Assembly: GCA_004214175.1 (NCBI GenBank)
Contig: SGZH01000010.1
Span: 1-35,162 of the forward strand
Length of the DNA: 35,162 bases
Direction of reading: 5' to 3'
Origin: Flavobacteriales bacterium
GTDB taxonomy: Bacteria; Bacteroidota; Bacteroidia; Flavobacteriales; Flavobacteriaceae
The notes below the pieces were generated by a model. It made no database searches and had not been told where the DNA came from. It saw nothing but the letters and a program-made list of their open reading frames with translations. Below, in pieces: positions 15,004 through 22,899 of this stretch (the stretch's first letter is position 1; each line of letters starts with the position of its first letter). The translations under genes were made by a program, and so were the position numbers.

Positions 15004-16167
15004 ATGTCAAAAATTTTAATCATTGAGGATGAGGCTGCTATTAGAAGGGTGCTGTTAAGGATACTTTCTGAGGAAAATTCACATTACAAGGTTTCCGAAA
15101 CCGAGGATGGTATCCAAGGAATTAATCTTGTAAAAAATGAAAATTTTGATCTTATTTTATGCGATATTAAAATGCCTAAAATGGATGGTATTGAGGTTCT
15201 TACTCAAATAAAAAAAATAAAACCAGAAATTCCCGTAGTTATGATCTCTGGACATGGAGATTTAGATACAGCAGTTCATTCTATGCGATTAGGAGCCTTT
15301 GATTACATTTCTAAACCACCAGATTTAAATCGATTATTGAATACAGTTCGAATTGCATTAGATAGCAAGCAACTATTTGTTGAAAATAAACGTCTCAAGA
15401 AAAAAGTTCAAAAAAAATATGAAATGATAGGAAAATCTCCTTCTATCAATCGTATTAAAGAAATGATTGAAAAAGTTGCTCCTAGTGATGCAAGAGTTTT
15501 GATTACAGGTGCCAATGGATCAGGTAAAGAGCTTGTTGCGCATTGGTTGCATGAAAAAAGTTTGAGAAATAAAGGTCCTTTAATTGAAGTAAATTGTGCT
15601 GCCATACCAAGTGAACTTATAGAAAGTGAATTATTTGGTCATAAAAAAGGAAGTTTTACTGGAGCCTATAAAGATCGAGCTGGAAAGTTTGAAACGGCTA
15701 ATAATGGAACATTATTTCTTGATGAAATTGGAGATATGAGTTTATCTGCTCAGGCAAAAGTTTTAAGAGCACTTCAAGAAAATGTAATAAGTAGAGTTGG
15801 AAGTGATCAAAATATAAAAGTAAATGTAAGAGTTATAGCAGCAACTAATAAAAACCTCCAAAAAGAAATTTCTGAAGGAAATTTTAGAGAAGATTTGTAT
15901 CATCGTTTGGCAGTAATCCTAATAAAAGTCCCATTATTAAATGAAAGACGGGAAGATATTCCTCTGTTAATCCAGCATTTTAGTAAAAAAATTTCTGAGG
16001 AACAAGGTACTATTCGTAAAGAATTTTCAAAAAATGCAGTTACTATGTTACAAAAATACGATTGGACAGGAAATATAAGAGAATTAAGAAATGTAATTGA
16101 AAGATTAATTATTTTGAGTGGTGAACAGGTTTCTGAAAATGACGTGAAATTATTTGCAAGTAAATAA
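15004..16167 (+). CDS. Sigma-54 activator, receiver plus AAA+ domains, no DNA-binding domain
   Basis: 387 residues. Receiver domain (about 1-120) with acidic pocket IIEDE and phosphoacceptor Asp54 in CDIKMPKMDG. The AAA+ domain (about 145-370) has Walker A GANGSGKE (Lys175), the sigma-54 contact loop as GSFTGA (216-221, Ala to Ser variant of GAFTGA), Walker B LFLDEIGD (Asp240, Glu241) and WTGNIRELRN. The protein stops at DVKLFASK, just after the AAA+ lid, so the usual Fis-type helix-turn-helix is absent. The frame ends naturally with no HTH coding sequence visible after the stop, so this looks like a real family variant. It would activate RpoN polymerase from solution or with a DNA-binding partner. 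No sensor kinase is adjacent. Confidence 0.92.
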   Translation: MSKILIIEDEAAIRRVLLRILSEENSHYKVSETEDGIQGINLVKNENFDLILCDIKMPKMDGIEVLTQIKKIKPEIPVVMISGHGDLDTAVHSMRLGAFDYISKPPDLNRLLNTVRIALDSKQLFVENKRLKKKVQKKYEMIGKSPSINRIKEMIEKVAPSDARVLITGANGSGKELVAHWLHEKSLRNKGPLIEVNCAAIPSELIESELFGHKKGSFTGAYKDRAGKFETANNGTLFLDEIGDMSLSAQAKVLRALQENVISRVGSDQNIKVNVRVIAATNKNLQKEISEGNFREDLYHRLAVILIKVPLLNERREDIPLLIQHFSKKISEEQGTIRKEFSKNAVTMLQKYDWTGNIRELRNVIERLIILSGEQVSENDVKLFASK

Positions 16168-16198
16168 GTCGGTTAATATGTTTTTAAATAACATCAAA

Positions 16199-17617
16199 AT
16201 GAACAAACATTTTTTCAAAGAAATTATCTTTTTAACATTTCTTATTTTTCTATATAATTCTGGCTTTTCTCAAAAAATTAATCAGGAAGATTCTACAGTG
16301 ATTAAGCAAGTGTTTAATACTTCATTAAATGAGGGTCAGAGCTATCAATGGTTAGATTATTTATCAAATAATATAGGAAGTAGACTATCTGGTTCGTTGG
16401 GAGCAGAACTAGCTGTCGATTACACCAAAGAACAAATGCAGGAATTAGGTTTGGATAATGTTTGGCTTCAGCCAGTGATGGTTCCAAAATGGACTCGTGG
16501 AGCCAAGGAGTATTCTTACATAGAAACTTCTCCTGGTGTTACGTCAATCGCTAATATATGTGCGCTTGGAGGTTCTGTTCCAACACCATACGGAGGATTA
16601 AAGGCAAAGGTGATAGAGGTTAAAAATTTTGATGAATTGAAAGAAATTGGTAGAGATAAAATAGAAGGAAATATTGTTTTTTTTAATCGACCAATGCAGG
16701 ATAATATAATCCAAACGATGCATGCCTATGGAGGTGCAGTTAATCAAAGGTACTCAGGTGCTTCTGAAGCGGCAAAATATGGTGCCGTAGGCGTTGTAGT
16801 TAGGTCTATGAGTTTGAGTCAAGATGATTTTCCACATACAGGAGCAATGAGCTACGGAGACACACCTAAGCATCTTAAAATTCCTGCCTGTGCCATTAGT
16901 ACTAATGGAGCAAATTATTTGAGTGCTACTTTAAAATTACAACCTAACTTACTATTTTATTTTAACCAAAATTGTAAATCACATCCAGATGTTCAATCTT
17001 ACAATGTTATTGGAGAAATTACAGGTAGAGAATACCCAAATAGATATATTGTTGTTGGGGGACATCTAGATTCTTGGGACTTGGGCGATGGTTCACATGA
17101 TGATGGAGCAGGTTGTGTACAATCAATAGAGGTGTTAAGACTTTTAAAAAAAATAGGGTACCAACCTAAACATACAATTAGGGTAGTAATGTTTATGAAT
17201 GAAGAAAATGGTTTGAGAGGAGGTAATAAATATGCGGCTGAGGCGAAAAGAAAAGGCGAACAACATATTTTTGCGCTAGAAAGTGATGCAGGAGGATTTA
17301 CTCCAAGAGGATTTTCTTTTGATACTAATGAGAGTAATTTTGATCAAATTAAGAGTTGGGAGACTTTATTTGAACCTTATTTAGTTAACAGATTTGTAAA
17401 AGGAGGGAGTGGAGCAGATATTACTCCTTTGAAAAATCAAGGTATAATTAAAGTTTTAGCTGGATTAAGCCCCGATTCTCAACGTTATTTTGATTATCAT
17501 CATGCAGCAAATGATACGTTTGATAAAGTAAATAAAAGAGAATTAGAACTTGGAGCAGCAGCGATGACAGGAATAATTTACCTAATGGATAAATATGCAC
17601 ATGATTTTAAGGAATAG
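16199..17617 (+). CDS. Secreted M28 family zinc metallopeptidase
   Basis: About 472 residues from ATG 16199, whose product begins with a typical signal peptide (MNKHFFKEIIFLTFLIFLYN, cut after GFSQ). Upstream ATG 16178 and a TTG at 16154 that overlaps the previous gene are less likely. A PA-like insert (about 130-240) precedes the dizinc peptidase core: GGHLDSWDLGDGSHDDGAG (His and bridging Asp), MNEENGLRGG (catalytic Glu and ligand), LESDAGGF (Asp) and DYHHAANDTFD (last His). This layout resembles carboxypeptidase Q-like aminopeptidases that hydrolyse short peptides outside the cytoplasm. It lies 31 bases after the activator gene and 225 bases before susC, suggesting a role in peptide use together with the SusCD pair. 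Confidence 0.92.
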   Translation: MNKHFFKEIIFLTFLIFLYNSGFSQKINQEDSTVIKQVFNTSLNEGQSYQWLDYLSNNIGSRLSGSLGAELAVDYTKEQMQELGLDNVWLQPVMVPKWTRGAKEYSYIETSPGVTSIANICALGGSVPTPYGGLKAKVIEVKNFDELKEIGRDKIEGNIVFFNRPMQDNIIQTMHAYGGAVNQRYSGASEAAKYGAVGVVVRSMSLSQDDFPHTGAMSYGDTPKHLKIPACAISTNGANYLSATLKLQPNLLFYFNQNCKSHPDVQSYNVIGEITGREYPNRYIVVGGHLDSWDLGDGSHDDGAGCVQSIEVLRLLKKIGYQPKHTIRVVMFMNEENGLRGGNKYAAEAKRKGEQHIFALESDAGGFTPRGFSFDTNESNFDQIKSWETLFEPYLVNRFVKGGSGADITPLKNQGIIKVLAGLSPDSQRYFDYHHAANDTFDKVNKRELELGAAAMTGIIYLMDKYAHDFKE

Positions 17618-17647
17618 TTTGTTTAATTTTTAAATAGACAAATATTT

Positions 17648-17655
17648 TACTTTTG
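17648..17655 (+). promoter_or_regulatory. Predicted -7 box (TACTTTTG) for susC with a long leader
   Basis: Exact TAnnTTTG match. A start near 17662 would give susC a leader of about 180 bases containing the hairpin at 17738-17785. Confidence 0.4.
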
Positions 17656-17737
17656 TTTTAAGTCAGTTTAAAAAAATTGTATATTTAACTTCTTTATAAT
17701 AAAAATCTAATTCTATTTATGAATTCAATACTAAATT

Positions 17738-17785
17738 AGTCATGTTTAATATTATTATAAAATTATTAAACTTACGTTCATGACT
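17738..17785 (+). promoter_or_regulatory. Bulged long hairpin in the susC upstream region
   Basis: AGTCATG plus TTTAATA (17738-17751) can pair with TATTAAA (17764-17770) and CATGACT (17779-17785), 14 pairs in all, with a 12-base loop and an 8-base bulge (CTTACGTT) on the right arm. It lies 58 bases before the susC ATG: either an mRNA leader structure or a protein-binding inverted repeat (outer arms AGTCATG/CATGACT). No T-run follows, so it is not a terminator. Confidence 0.45.
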
Positions 17786-17842
17786 TGTTATAATTTTTAT
17801 TGATCCAATAGATAAATTTATTACTAATTTAAATTTAAAAAT

Positions 17843-20800
17843 ATGAAAAAAAATTATTTTAAGTGGTTGGTGTTTATGTTCTTTAGCATAACTACTGTAT
17901 TAGCTCAAGAAAATTCTATTTCTGGAGTAGTTACTGATATCACTGGTGAACCCCTAATAGGAGTGAATATTATCGAAAAAGGTACAAATAACGGTACTCA
18001 AACAGATTTTGATGGTAATTTTACGCTTAATGTTGATAATGAAAAAACAATTATTTTTAGTTTTATTGGTTACATTTCAGTTGAGCGAAAAATATCAGAT
18101 TCTAACACTAGTTATAATGTTCAACTTCAGGAAGATGCCTCTAAATTAGAAGAGGTTGTTGTAACTGGTTATTCACGCAGAAATAAAACAGTACAAACAT
18201 CAGCAGTAGTTTCTATTTCTGCCTCCGAAATAGCTGAGTTAACACCCTCAACAAGTATCGATAACTTGATACAAGGTAAAGCTGCTGGGGTTCAGGTTAC
18301 CGCTGCCAACGGAAAACCAGGAGAAGGTGCTTTTGTAAGAATTAGAGGAGTCGGTTCATTAAGTGCCGGCGCATCATCTCCACTATATATTGTCGATGGT
18401 TCTGTAGTTAGGGAACAAGATTTAGGAACCATTTCAAATCAAGATATTGAAAACTTATCTGTTTTAAAAGATGCAGCAACTACTGCAAGATATGGTTCTA
18501 GAGGAGCTAATGGAGTTGTTGTTATTACAACAAAAAGTGGTAGCAGAAGTAAAGACGCAGAAATTCGATTTAGTTCTAGGTTTGGCTATTCAGAAAGAAT
18601 ACAACCAAATTTTGACATTATGAATGCTTCTCAAAAAATGCAATATGAAGCTGAATTATATTCTCTAGGAATTTCAGCAGCAAGTAATTTACCCGGTGTA
18701 ACTACTCTACCCGGAAGTCCGGAAAGACAATTTTTGCTAGACTATCAAACAGATTGGCAAGATTTGATGTTAAAAGATGGTTACATTCAAAGTAATAATG
18801 TTTCTATGTCTGGTGGAATGGAAAATATGGATTATTATTTTTCTGTTGGATATGATAAGAATGGGGGAATTATCGATCAGTTAGATGGTTTTGAAAGAAT
18901 TAATACACGATTGAATTTAAATTTTGATGCTAAGGATTGGTTGAAAGTTGGTGTAAATGTTGGTTATTCTAGATCGACTAGTGATGAGCCTCGTGATAGA
19001 AATAATGTTCAAAATCCATTTAGAGCAATGTATGATTATAATGCTTATGAAACAGAATTTGAGTTAGACGAAAATGGCATTCCTATTTTAGATGAAAATG
19101 GAAATCCTATTTATACACCAACTCATACTACATTTAATGTTAGAGGAGCCCTATTGTCAGAACCTTCATTTGAGATTAAAAATAACTTTTTATCAAGTGT
19201 CGATGCGGAGATTTTGTTTTCTGATAGTTTTAGTTATGGCTTCAATACATCTATCAACAGCTTAAACAGAAGAACAGAAAGTTACTCAAAACCTGGTGGT
19301 ATTCTTGACAGTATAATTGGTGATCCAGATAATCCTGGTAATAAATTAGATACCGGTAATTATTATTTCGATATGACCATGAGCAACCGTTTAAATTATA
19401 ATTATTTGAGTGATACACATAATTTAAATGTAATGGGATTGTTTGAGTATAATTATAACGAAAACAATGGTTATAATTTAAGAAGTATTGGTTTTCCTTC
19501 AGAATTATTAACAACACAAATTAATGCTGCTCAAGTAACATCAGCGAGTACTACAAAAAATATTTTAACATTGGTTTCTTATGGCTTGTTTGCTGACTAT
19601 GATTTTGAACAAAAGTATTTAGCATCTGCTTCTGTAAGGTATGATGGATCTTCAAATTTTGGTAAGGATACACGATGGGGATTGTTTTATAGCGGATCTT
19701 TGGGGTGGAACATAGCAAAGGAGGATTTTTTTAATGTTGATAAAATTAACGATTTAAAATTAAGAGCATCTTATGGAACCGTTGGTAATAGAAATGGAAT
19801 TTCACGTTACGCTGCTCAAGATAATGTTTCTTTTGGCTCTTATCCAGGAGGTTCAGCCACGATACCATCTAATATTGGAAATCCCGAATTAAAATGGGAG
19901 ACAACAGCTACTATGAACATCGGATTAGAATTTAATTTATTTGATAGAAGAATAAGAGGTGTTGCTGATTATTTTGAAAGAAATACGACCGATTTATTAT
20001 TTGCTATTCCTACTTCAGATGAAGCAGGAGTTGGTTCTATATTTGGAAATTTAGGTGAAATTCAAAATAAAGGATTTGAATTATCATTGCAAGGAGATAT
20101 TGTTAGGAATAATGATTGGAAATGGACTTTAGGTGGTAATATTTTCTTTTTAGATCATGAGATTGTAGAATTGCCAGATGGAGAAGATGTGATACCGGAT
20201 AATGCATTTAATATCTTATTTAGAGAAGGAGCTATGATAAATGAACATTATTTGGTAAGATATGCTGGGGTAGATCCAAACAATGGAGCACCATTATTTT
20301 ATGGAGCTGACAACGAAGTTTATAGAGCTGGGGATCTTCCAGAGGGAGAAAATAGAGTGCTTCAAGGAAAATCGACTATTGCTGATAAAGAAGGTGGATT
20401 CTTTACAGATTTGAATTACAAAGGTTGGGGCTTAAGAGCTGATTTTGTTTTTAAATCTGGAAATTGGATTAATAATTTTGTTCGATCTAATTTAAACTCA
20501 GATGGAATCAATATTGATGACAACCAAGCTTTAAGTGCTTTTAATTATTGGCAAGAACCGGGGGATACCAACGTGCAACCAAGTCCAATTTATCGAAATG
20601 AAGCAAATTCAGTGAATTCTGATAGGTTTCTTGAAAAAGGAGATTACATACGTATGAGAAATATTACTTTTTCGTATTCATTTCCAAGTCAACTACTTGA
20701 TAAAATTCCATTTAATTCGATGCGATTATATGTTCAAGGTCAAAATTTGCTGACTTTTACTGAGTTTTATGGAGACCCTGAGGTGGGTATATCTTCTGGT

Positions 20801-20902
20801 GAAACAATTAATTTTGCTAACACAGTTGCTCCTGGAGAAGCTACTTTATATAGTTATCCAAATACAAAATCAGTTAATTTTGGAATTGACATAAGTTTCT
20901 AA
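17843..20902 (+). CDS. SusC/RagA family TonB-linked outer membrane transporter
   Basis: 1019 residues. Signal peptide (first ~21, ending VLAQ), then a carboxypeptidase-D regulatory-like beta domain (about 25-105) with SGVVTDITGEPLIGVN and DFDGNFTL, a TonB-box-like stretch EEVVVTGYSRR, the plug (about 120-235, with SIDNLIQGKAAGVQV, RIRGVGS, PLYIVDG and SRGANGVVVITTKSG), and a 22-strand barrel ending in the aromatic strand VNFGIDISF. It imports oligomers across the outer membrane with its SusD lid, energised by TonB. No glycoside hydrolase or polysaccharide lyase is near; the neighbour is a peptidase, so a peptide-type RagAB-like role is the better guess. susD follows after 17 bases. Confidence 0.96.
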   Translation: MKKNYFKWLVFMFFSITTVLAQENSISGVVTDITGEPLIGVNIIEKGTNNGTQTDFDGNFTLNVDNEKTIIFSFIGYISVERKISDSNTSYNVQLQEDASKLEEVVVTGYSRRNKTVQTSAVVSISASEIAELTPSTSIDNLIQGKAAGVQVTAANGKPGEGAFVRIRGVGSLSAGASSPLYIVDGSVVREQDLGTISNQDIENLSVLKDAATTARYGSRGANGVVVITTKSGSRSKDAEIRFSSRFGYSERIQPNFDIMNASQKMQYEAELYSLGISAASNLPGVTTLPGSPERQFLLDYQTDWQDLMLKDGYIQSNNVSMSGGMENMDYYFSVGYDKNGGIIDQLDGFERINTRLNLNFDAKDWLKVGVNVGYSRSTSDEPRDRNNVQNPFRAMYDYNAYETEFELDENGIPILDENGNPIYTPTHTTFNVRGALLSEPSFEIKNNFLSSVDAEILFSDSFSYGFNTSINSLNRRTESYSKPGGILDSIIGDPDNPGNKLDTGNYYFDMTMSNRLNYNYLSDTHNLNVMGLFEYNYNENNGYNLRSIGFPSELLTTQINAAQVTSASTTKNILTLVSYGLFADYDFEQKYLASASVRYDGSSNFGKDTRWGLFYSGSLGWNIAKEDFFNVDKINDLKLRASYGTVGNRNGISRYAAQDNVSFGSYPGGSATIPSNIGNPELKWETTATMNIGLEFNLFDRRIRGVADYFERNTTDLLFAIPTSDEAGVGSIFGNLGEIQNKGFELSLQGDIVRNNDWKWTLGGNIFFLDHEIVELPDGEDVIPDNAFNILFREGAMINEHYLVRYAGVDPNNGAPLFYGADNEVYRAGDLPEGENRVLQGKSTIADKEGGFFTDLNYKGWGLRADFVFKSGNWINNFVRSNLNSDGINIDDNQALSAFNYWQEPGDTNVQPSPIYRNEANSVNSDRFLEKGDYIRMRNITFSYSFPSQLLDKIPFNSMRLYVQGQNLLTFTEFYGDPEVGISSGETINFANTVAPGEATLYSYPNTKSVNFGIDISF

Positions 20903-20919
20903 TCATAAAATTTTTAAAA

Positions 20920-22347
20920 ATGAAATATATATATAAAATATTTATACCAACATTAATTTTTGCAGGATTATTTTTATCCTGTGACGATGAACTAAACCAG
21001 TTGCCTTATGATGAGTTTGCAACTGAAAATGCCTATGTTACTGCTCAAGATTTTGAAAATGGTTTACGTGGAGTCTATTCTGCTTTAACAAGAGGTGGTT
21101 TATATGGAAGTAGTGATGCAGGATCTCTATTAAGTGCTCCTGATATCTTAGCTGATAATGTAACACTTTCCCAAAGAGGTCGTTTTTCAAAAAGAACCTT
21201 ACACGATTATGAATACAATTCTAATTCTACTCTGGGAGGGACTTATTCTGATGCTTATGCTCTAATTTTTAGAGCTAACCAAATTCTATATTATGTTCAG
21301 AACTTCGAAGGCGAGAGTAAAAATAATGTGATTGCAGAAGCAAAAGCACTCAGAGCATTAGCTCATTTTAATCTAGTTACATTTTTTGGAAAAATACCAA
21401 CTCAATCTGGAGATGCAAATTCTAGCCTAGGAGTTGCATACGTCCAAGAACCAGATCCTAATATTGAACCTTCTAGGCTTTCAGTTTCTGAATCTTATAA
21501 TAAAATTTTAGAAGATTTACTCGATGCTAAATCAAAAATTAATCCCTCTAATCCAGTTGGAAGAATGAATCAAGATGCAGTCAATGTATTATTATCTAGA
21601 GTATATCTTTACATGGGAGAATGGCAAAACTCGATTGATGCTGCAAACCAAGTTGATTATCAAATAGCTTCGAGAGATAATGTGGTTGGTGTATGGGAAG
21701 ATACCAATCAAGATGGTTTGATTTTTTACATTCCTAATGTAGATCCAATATTAGGTAATAGTATTGGTGTTACATGGAGCCAAGGAAGTATGACTTCTTT
21801 AATTCCTGAGTATGTAACTTCATTTCAGTTGAACAATTTATTTGCTGGGGATGATATTCGAAAAGAGGCCTATACTTTTGAGGGACTTAGTGGAGGTAAT
21901 GCCTACAACGGTATTAAAAAGCTATTTGGAAGACCTGGTCAAACAAATGGAGAAGTCGACTATAAAATATTTCGCGCAGCAGAAGTTTATTTAAATAAAG
22001 CCGAAGCTTATTATAATTTAGGCAATGAATCTTCTGCTAGAAGTGCACTAGATGAGTTAAGAAACAGAAGGTATTTAAACCCACCAAATGGTGAAACTGC
22101 AACAGATTTAAGAGATGCTATACGATTAGAAAGAAGATTAGAATTTGCATTTGAATATCAAAGATTTTTTGATCTTAAAAGATGGGGGCTTTCAGTAAAC
22201 AGAACCAACGCTGGAGATCAAGCTGACGGTTCTGGAACTCCCTCAGACGTTCTAAATTTAGCATCTGGAAGTACGTTGTTTCAGTTACCTCTGTCACAAC
22301 AATCCTTAGATGTAAACCCTAATTTACAACAAAATCCAGGCTATTAA
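20920..22347 (+). CDS. SusD/RagB family substrate-binding lipoprotein
   Basis: 475 residues, lipoprotein signal with lipobox FLSC (about Cys21). The SusD pattern is clear: LNQLPYDEFATENAYVTAQD near the N-terminus, ALRALAHFNLVTFFGKIP (about 143-160, TPR-like helix pair), LLSRVYLYMGEW, then YKIFRAAEVYLNKAEAYYN and IRLERRLEFAFEYQRFFDLKRWG near the C-terminus. It caps the SusC barrel from outside the cell and binds substrate. At 475 residues it is on the small side for the family, closer to glycan- or peptide-type RagB proteins; the substrate is not decidable here. Same operon as susC and the next lipoprotein. Confidence 0.95.
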   Translation: MKYIYKIFIPTLIFAGLFLSCDDELNQLPYDEFATENAYVTAQDFENGLRGVYSALTRGGLYGSSDAGSLLSAPDILADNVTLSQRGRFSKRTLHDYEYNSNSTLGGTYSDAYALIFRANQILYYVQNFEGESKNNVIAEAKALRALAHFNLVTFFGKIPTQSGDANSSLGVAYVQEPDPNIEPSRLSVSESYNKILEDLLDAKSKINPSNPVGRMNQDAVNVLLSRVYLYMGEWQNSIDAANQVDYQIASRDNVVGVWEDTNQDGLIFYIPNVDPILGNSIGVTWSQGSMTSLIPEYVTSFQLNNLFAGDDIRKEAYTFEGLSGGNAYNGIKKLFGRPGQTNGEVDYKIFRAAEVYLNKAEAYYNLGNESSARSALDELRNRRYLNPPNGETATDLRDAIRLERRLEFAFEYQRFFDLKRWGLSVNRTNAGDQADGSGTPSDVLNLASGSTLFQLPLSQQSLDVNPNLQQNPGY

Positions 22348-22364
22348 TTAATAATACAAGACTT

Positions 22365-22802
22365 ATGAAAAATATAACTAAATTAATTACCCTATTAGCA
22401 ATTATAATGTTTGTAACCTCATGTTCAACAAATTATGATGATTTTAATTCTGTTCGAAACGATACCATTGGATTTACTATTTCGGCTACATTAGAACTTC
22501 CACTGTCACAAAATACTCCTGAGATTAATTTCCCTTTATCTTATTTTGTTTCAACGAGTTCTTCAGAAGAAAGAACTTTCAATGTTGTTGTTGTGGAGGA
22601 AGATTCGGATTTACCCCCAGAAAGTTATTCATTTGATGCATCAGTTGTAGTTCCTGCAAATGAACGTTCAGGAGTATTAGTGTTTTCTGCATATAATATA
22701 AACCTGACCAATGAATATAGACCTTTGGTTCTTGAATTTGAATCATCATCAGAAGTAACTTCTGGAAACCGAATGAATATTGCTTTAAAAACGAATGATT
22801 AA
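22365..22802 (+). CDS. Small SusE-like surface lipoprotein, unknown function
   Basis: 145 residues with lipobox VTSC (about Cys20) and a serine/asparagine-rich anchor segment. The remainder is beta-rich, with alternating pattern and a Calx-beta-like flavour (EERTFNVVVVEEDSDLPPESY, given here only as EERTFNVVVV and DLPPESY), suggesting one Ig-like domain. It follows susD by 17 bases and ends the operon at a strong terminator. By position it may be an auxiliary binding protein like SusE, but it is much shorter and no family is firmly recognised. Confidence 0.8.
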   Translation: MKNITKLITLLAIIMFVTSCSTNYDDFNSVRNDTIGFTISATLELPLSQNTPEINFPLSYFVSTSSSEERTFNVVVVEEDSDLPPESYSFDASVVVPANERSGVLVFSAYNINLTNEYRPLVLEFESSSEVTSGNRMNIALKTND

Positions 22803-22821
22803 AAATAATTATAAGTAATAT

Positions 22822-22853
22822 AAAAACTGACCGATTTATCGGTCAGTTTTTTT
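22822..22853. terminator. Perfect 13-pair terminator after the SusCD operon
   Basis: AAAAACTGACCGA (22822-22834) and TCGGTCAGTTTTT (22839-22851) pair perfectly around a TTTA loop, with two more T after. The A-run on the left makes it usable in both directions. It separates the susC operon from the MATE gene. Confidence 0.92.
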
Positions 22854-22870
22854 CTTTCAATAATAGTTAA

Positions 22871-22895
22871 TTTATCAGTTTGTATAGCTGATAAA
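22871..22895. promoter_or_regulatory. Inverted repeat just upstream of the MATE start
   Basis: TTTATCAG (22871-22878) and CTGATAAA (22888-22895) are perfect inverted copies separated by 9 bases, ending 4 bases before the proposed TTG start at 22900. It could be an operator or a hairpin that masks translation initiation. Confidence 0.4.
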
Positions 22896-22899
22896 TACT

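Noticed and set aside
16154-16198. Extended N-terminus of the M28 peptidase from a TTG
   Set aside because: It would overlap the activator gene and place extra residues before a clear signal peptide; ATG 16199 gives a normal one.
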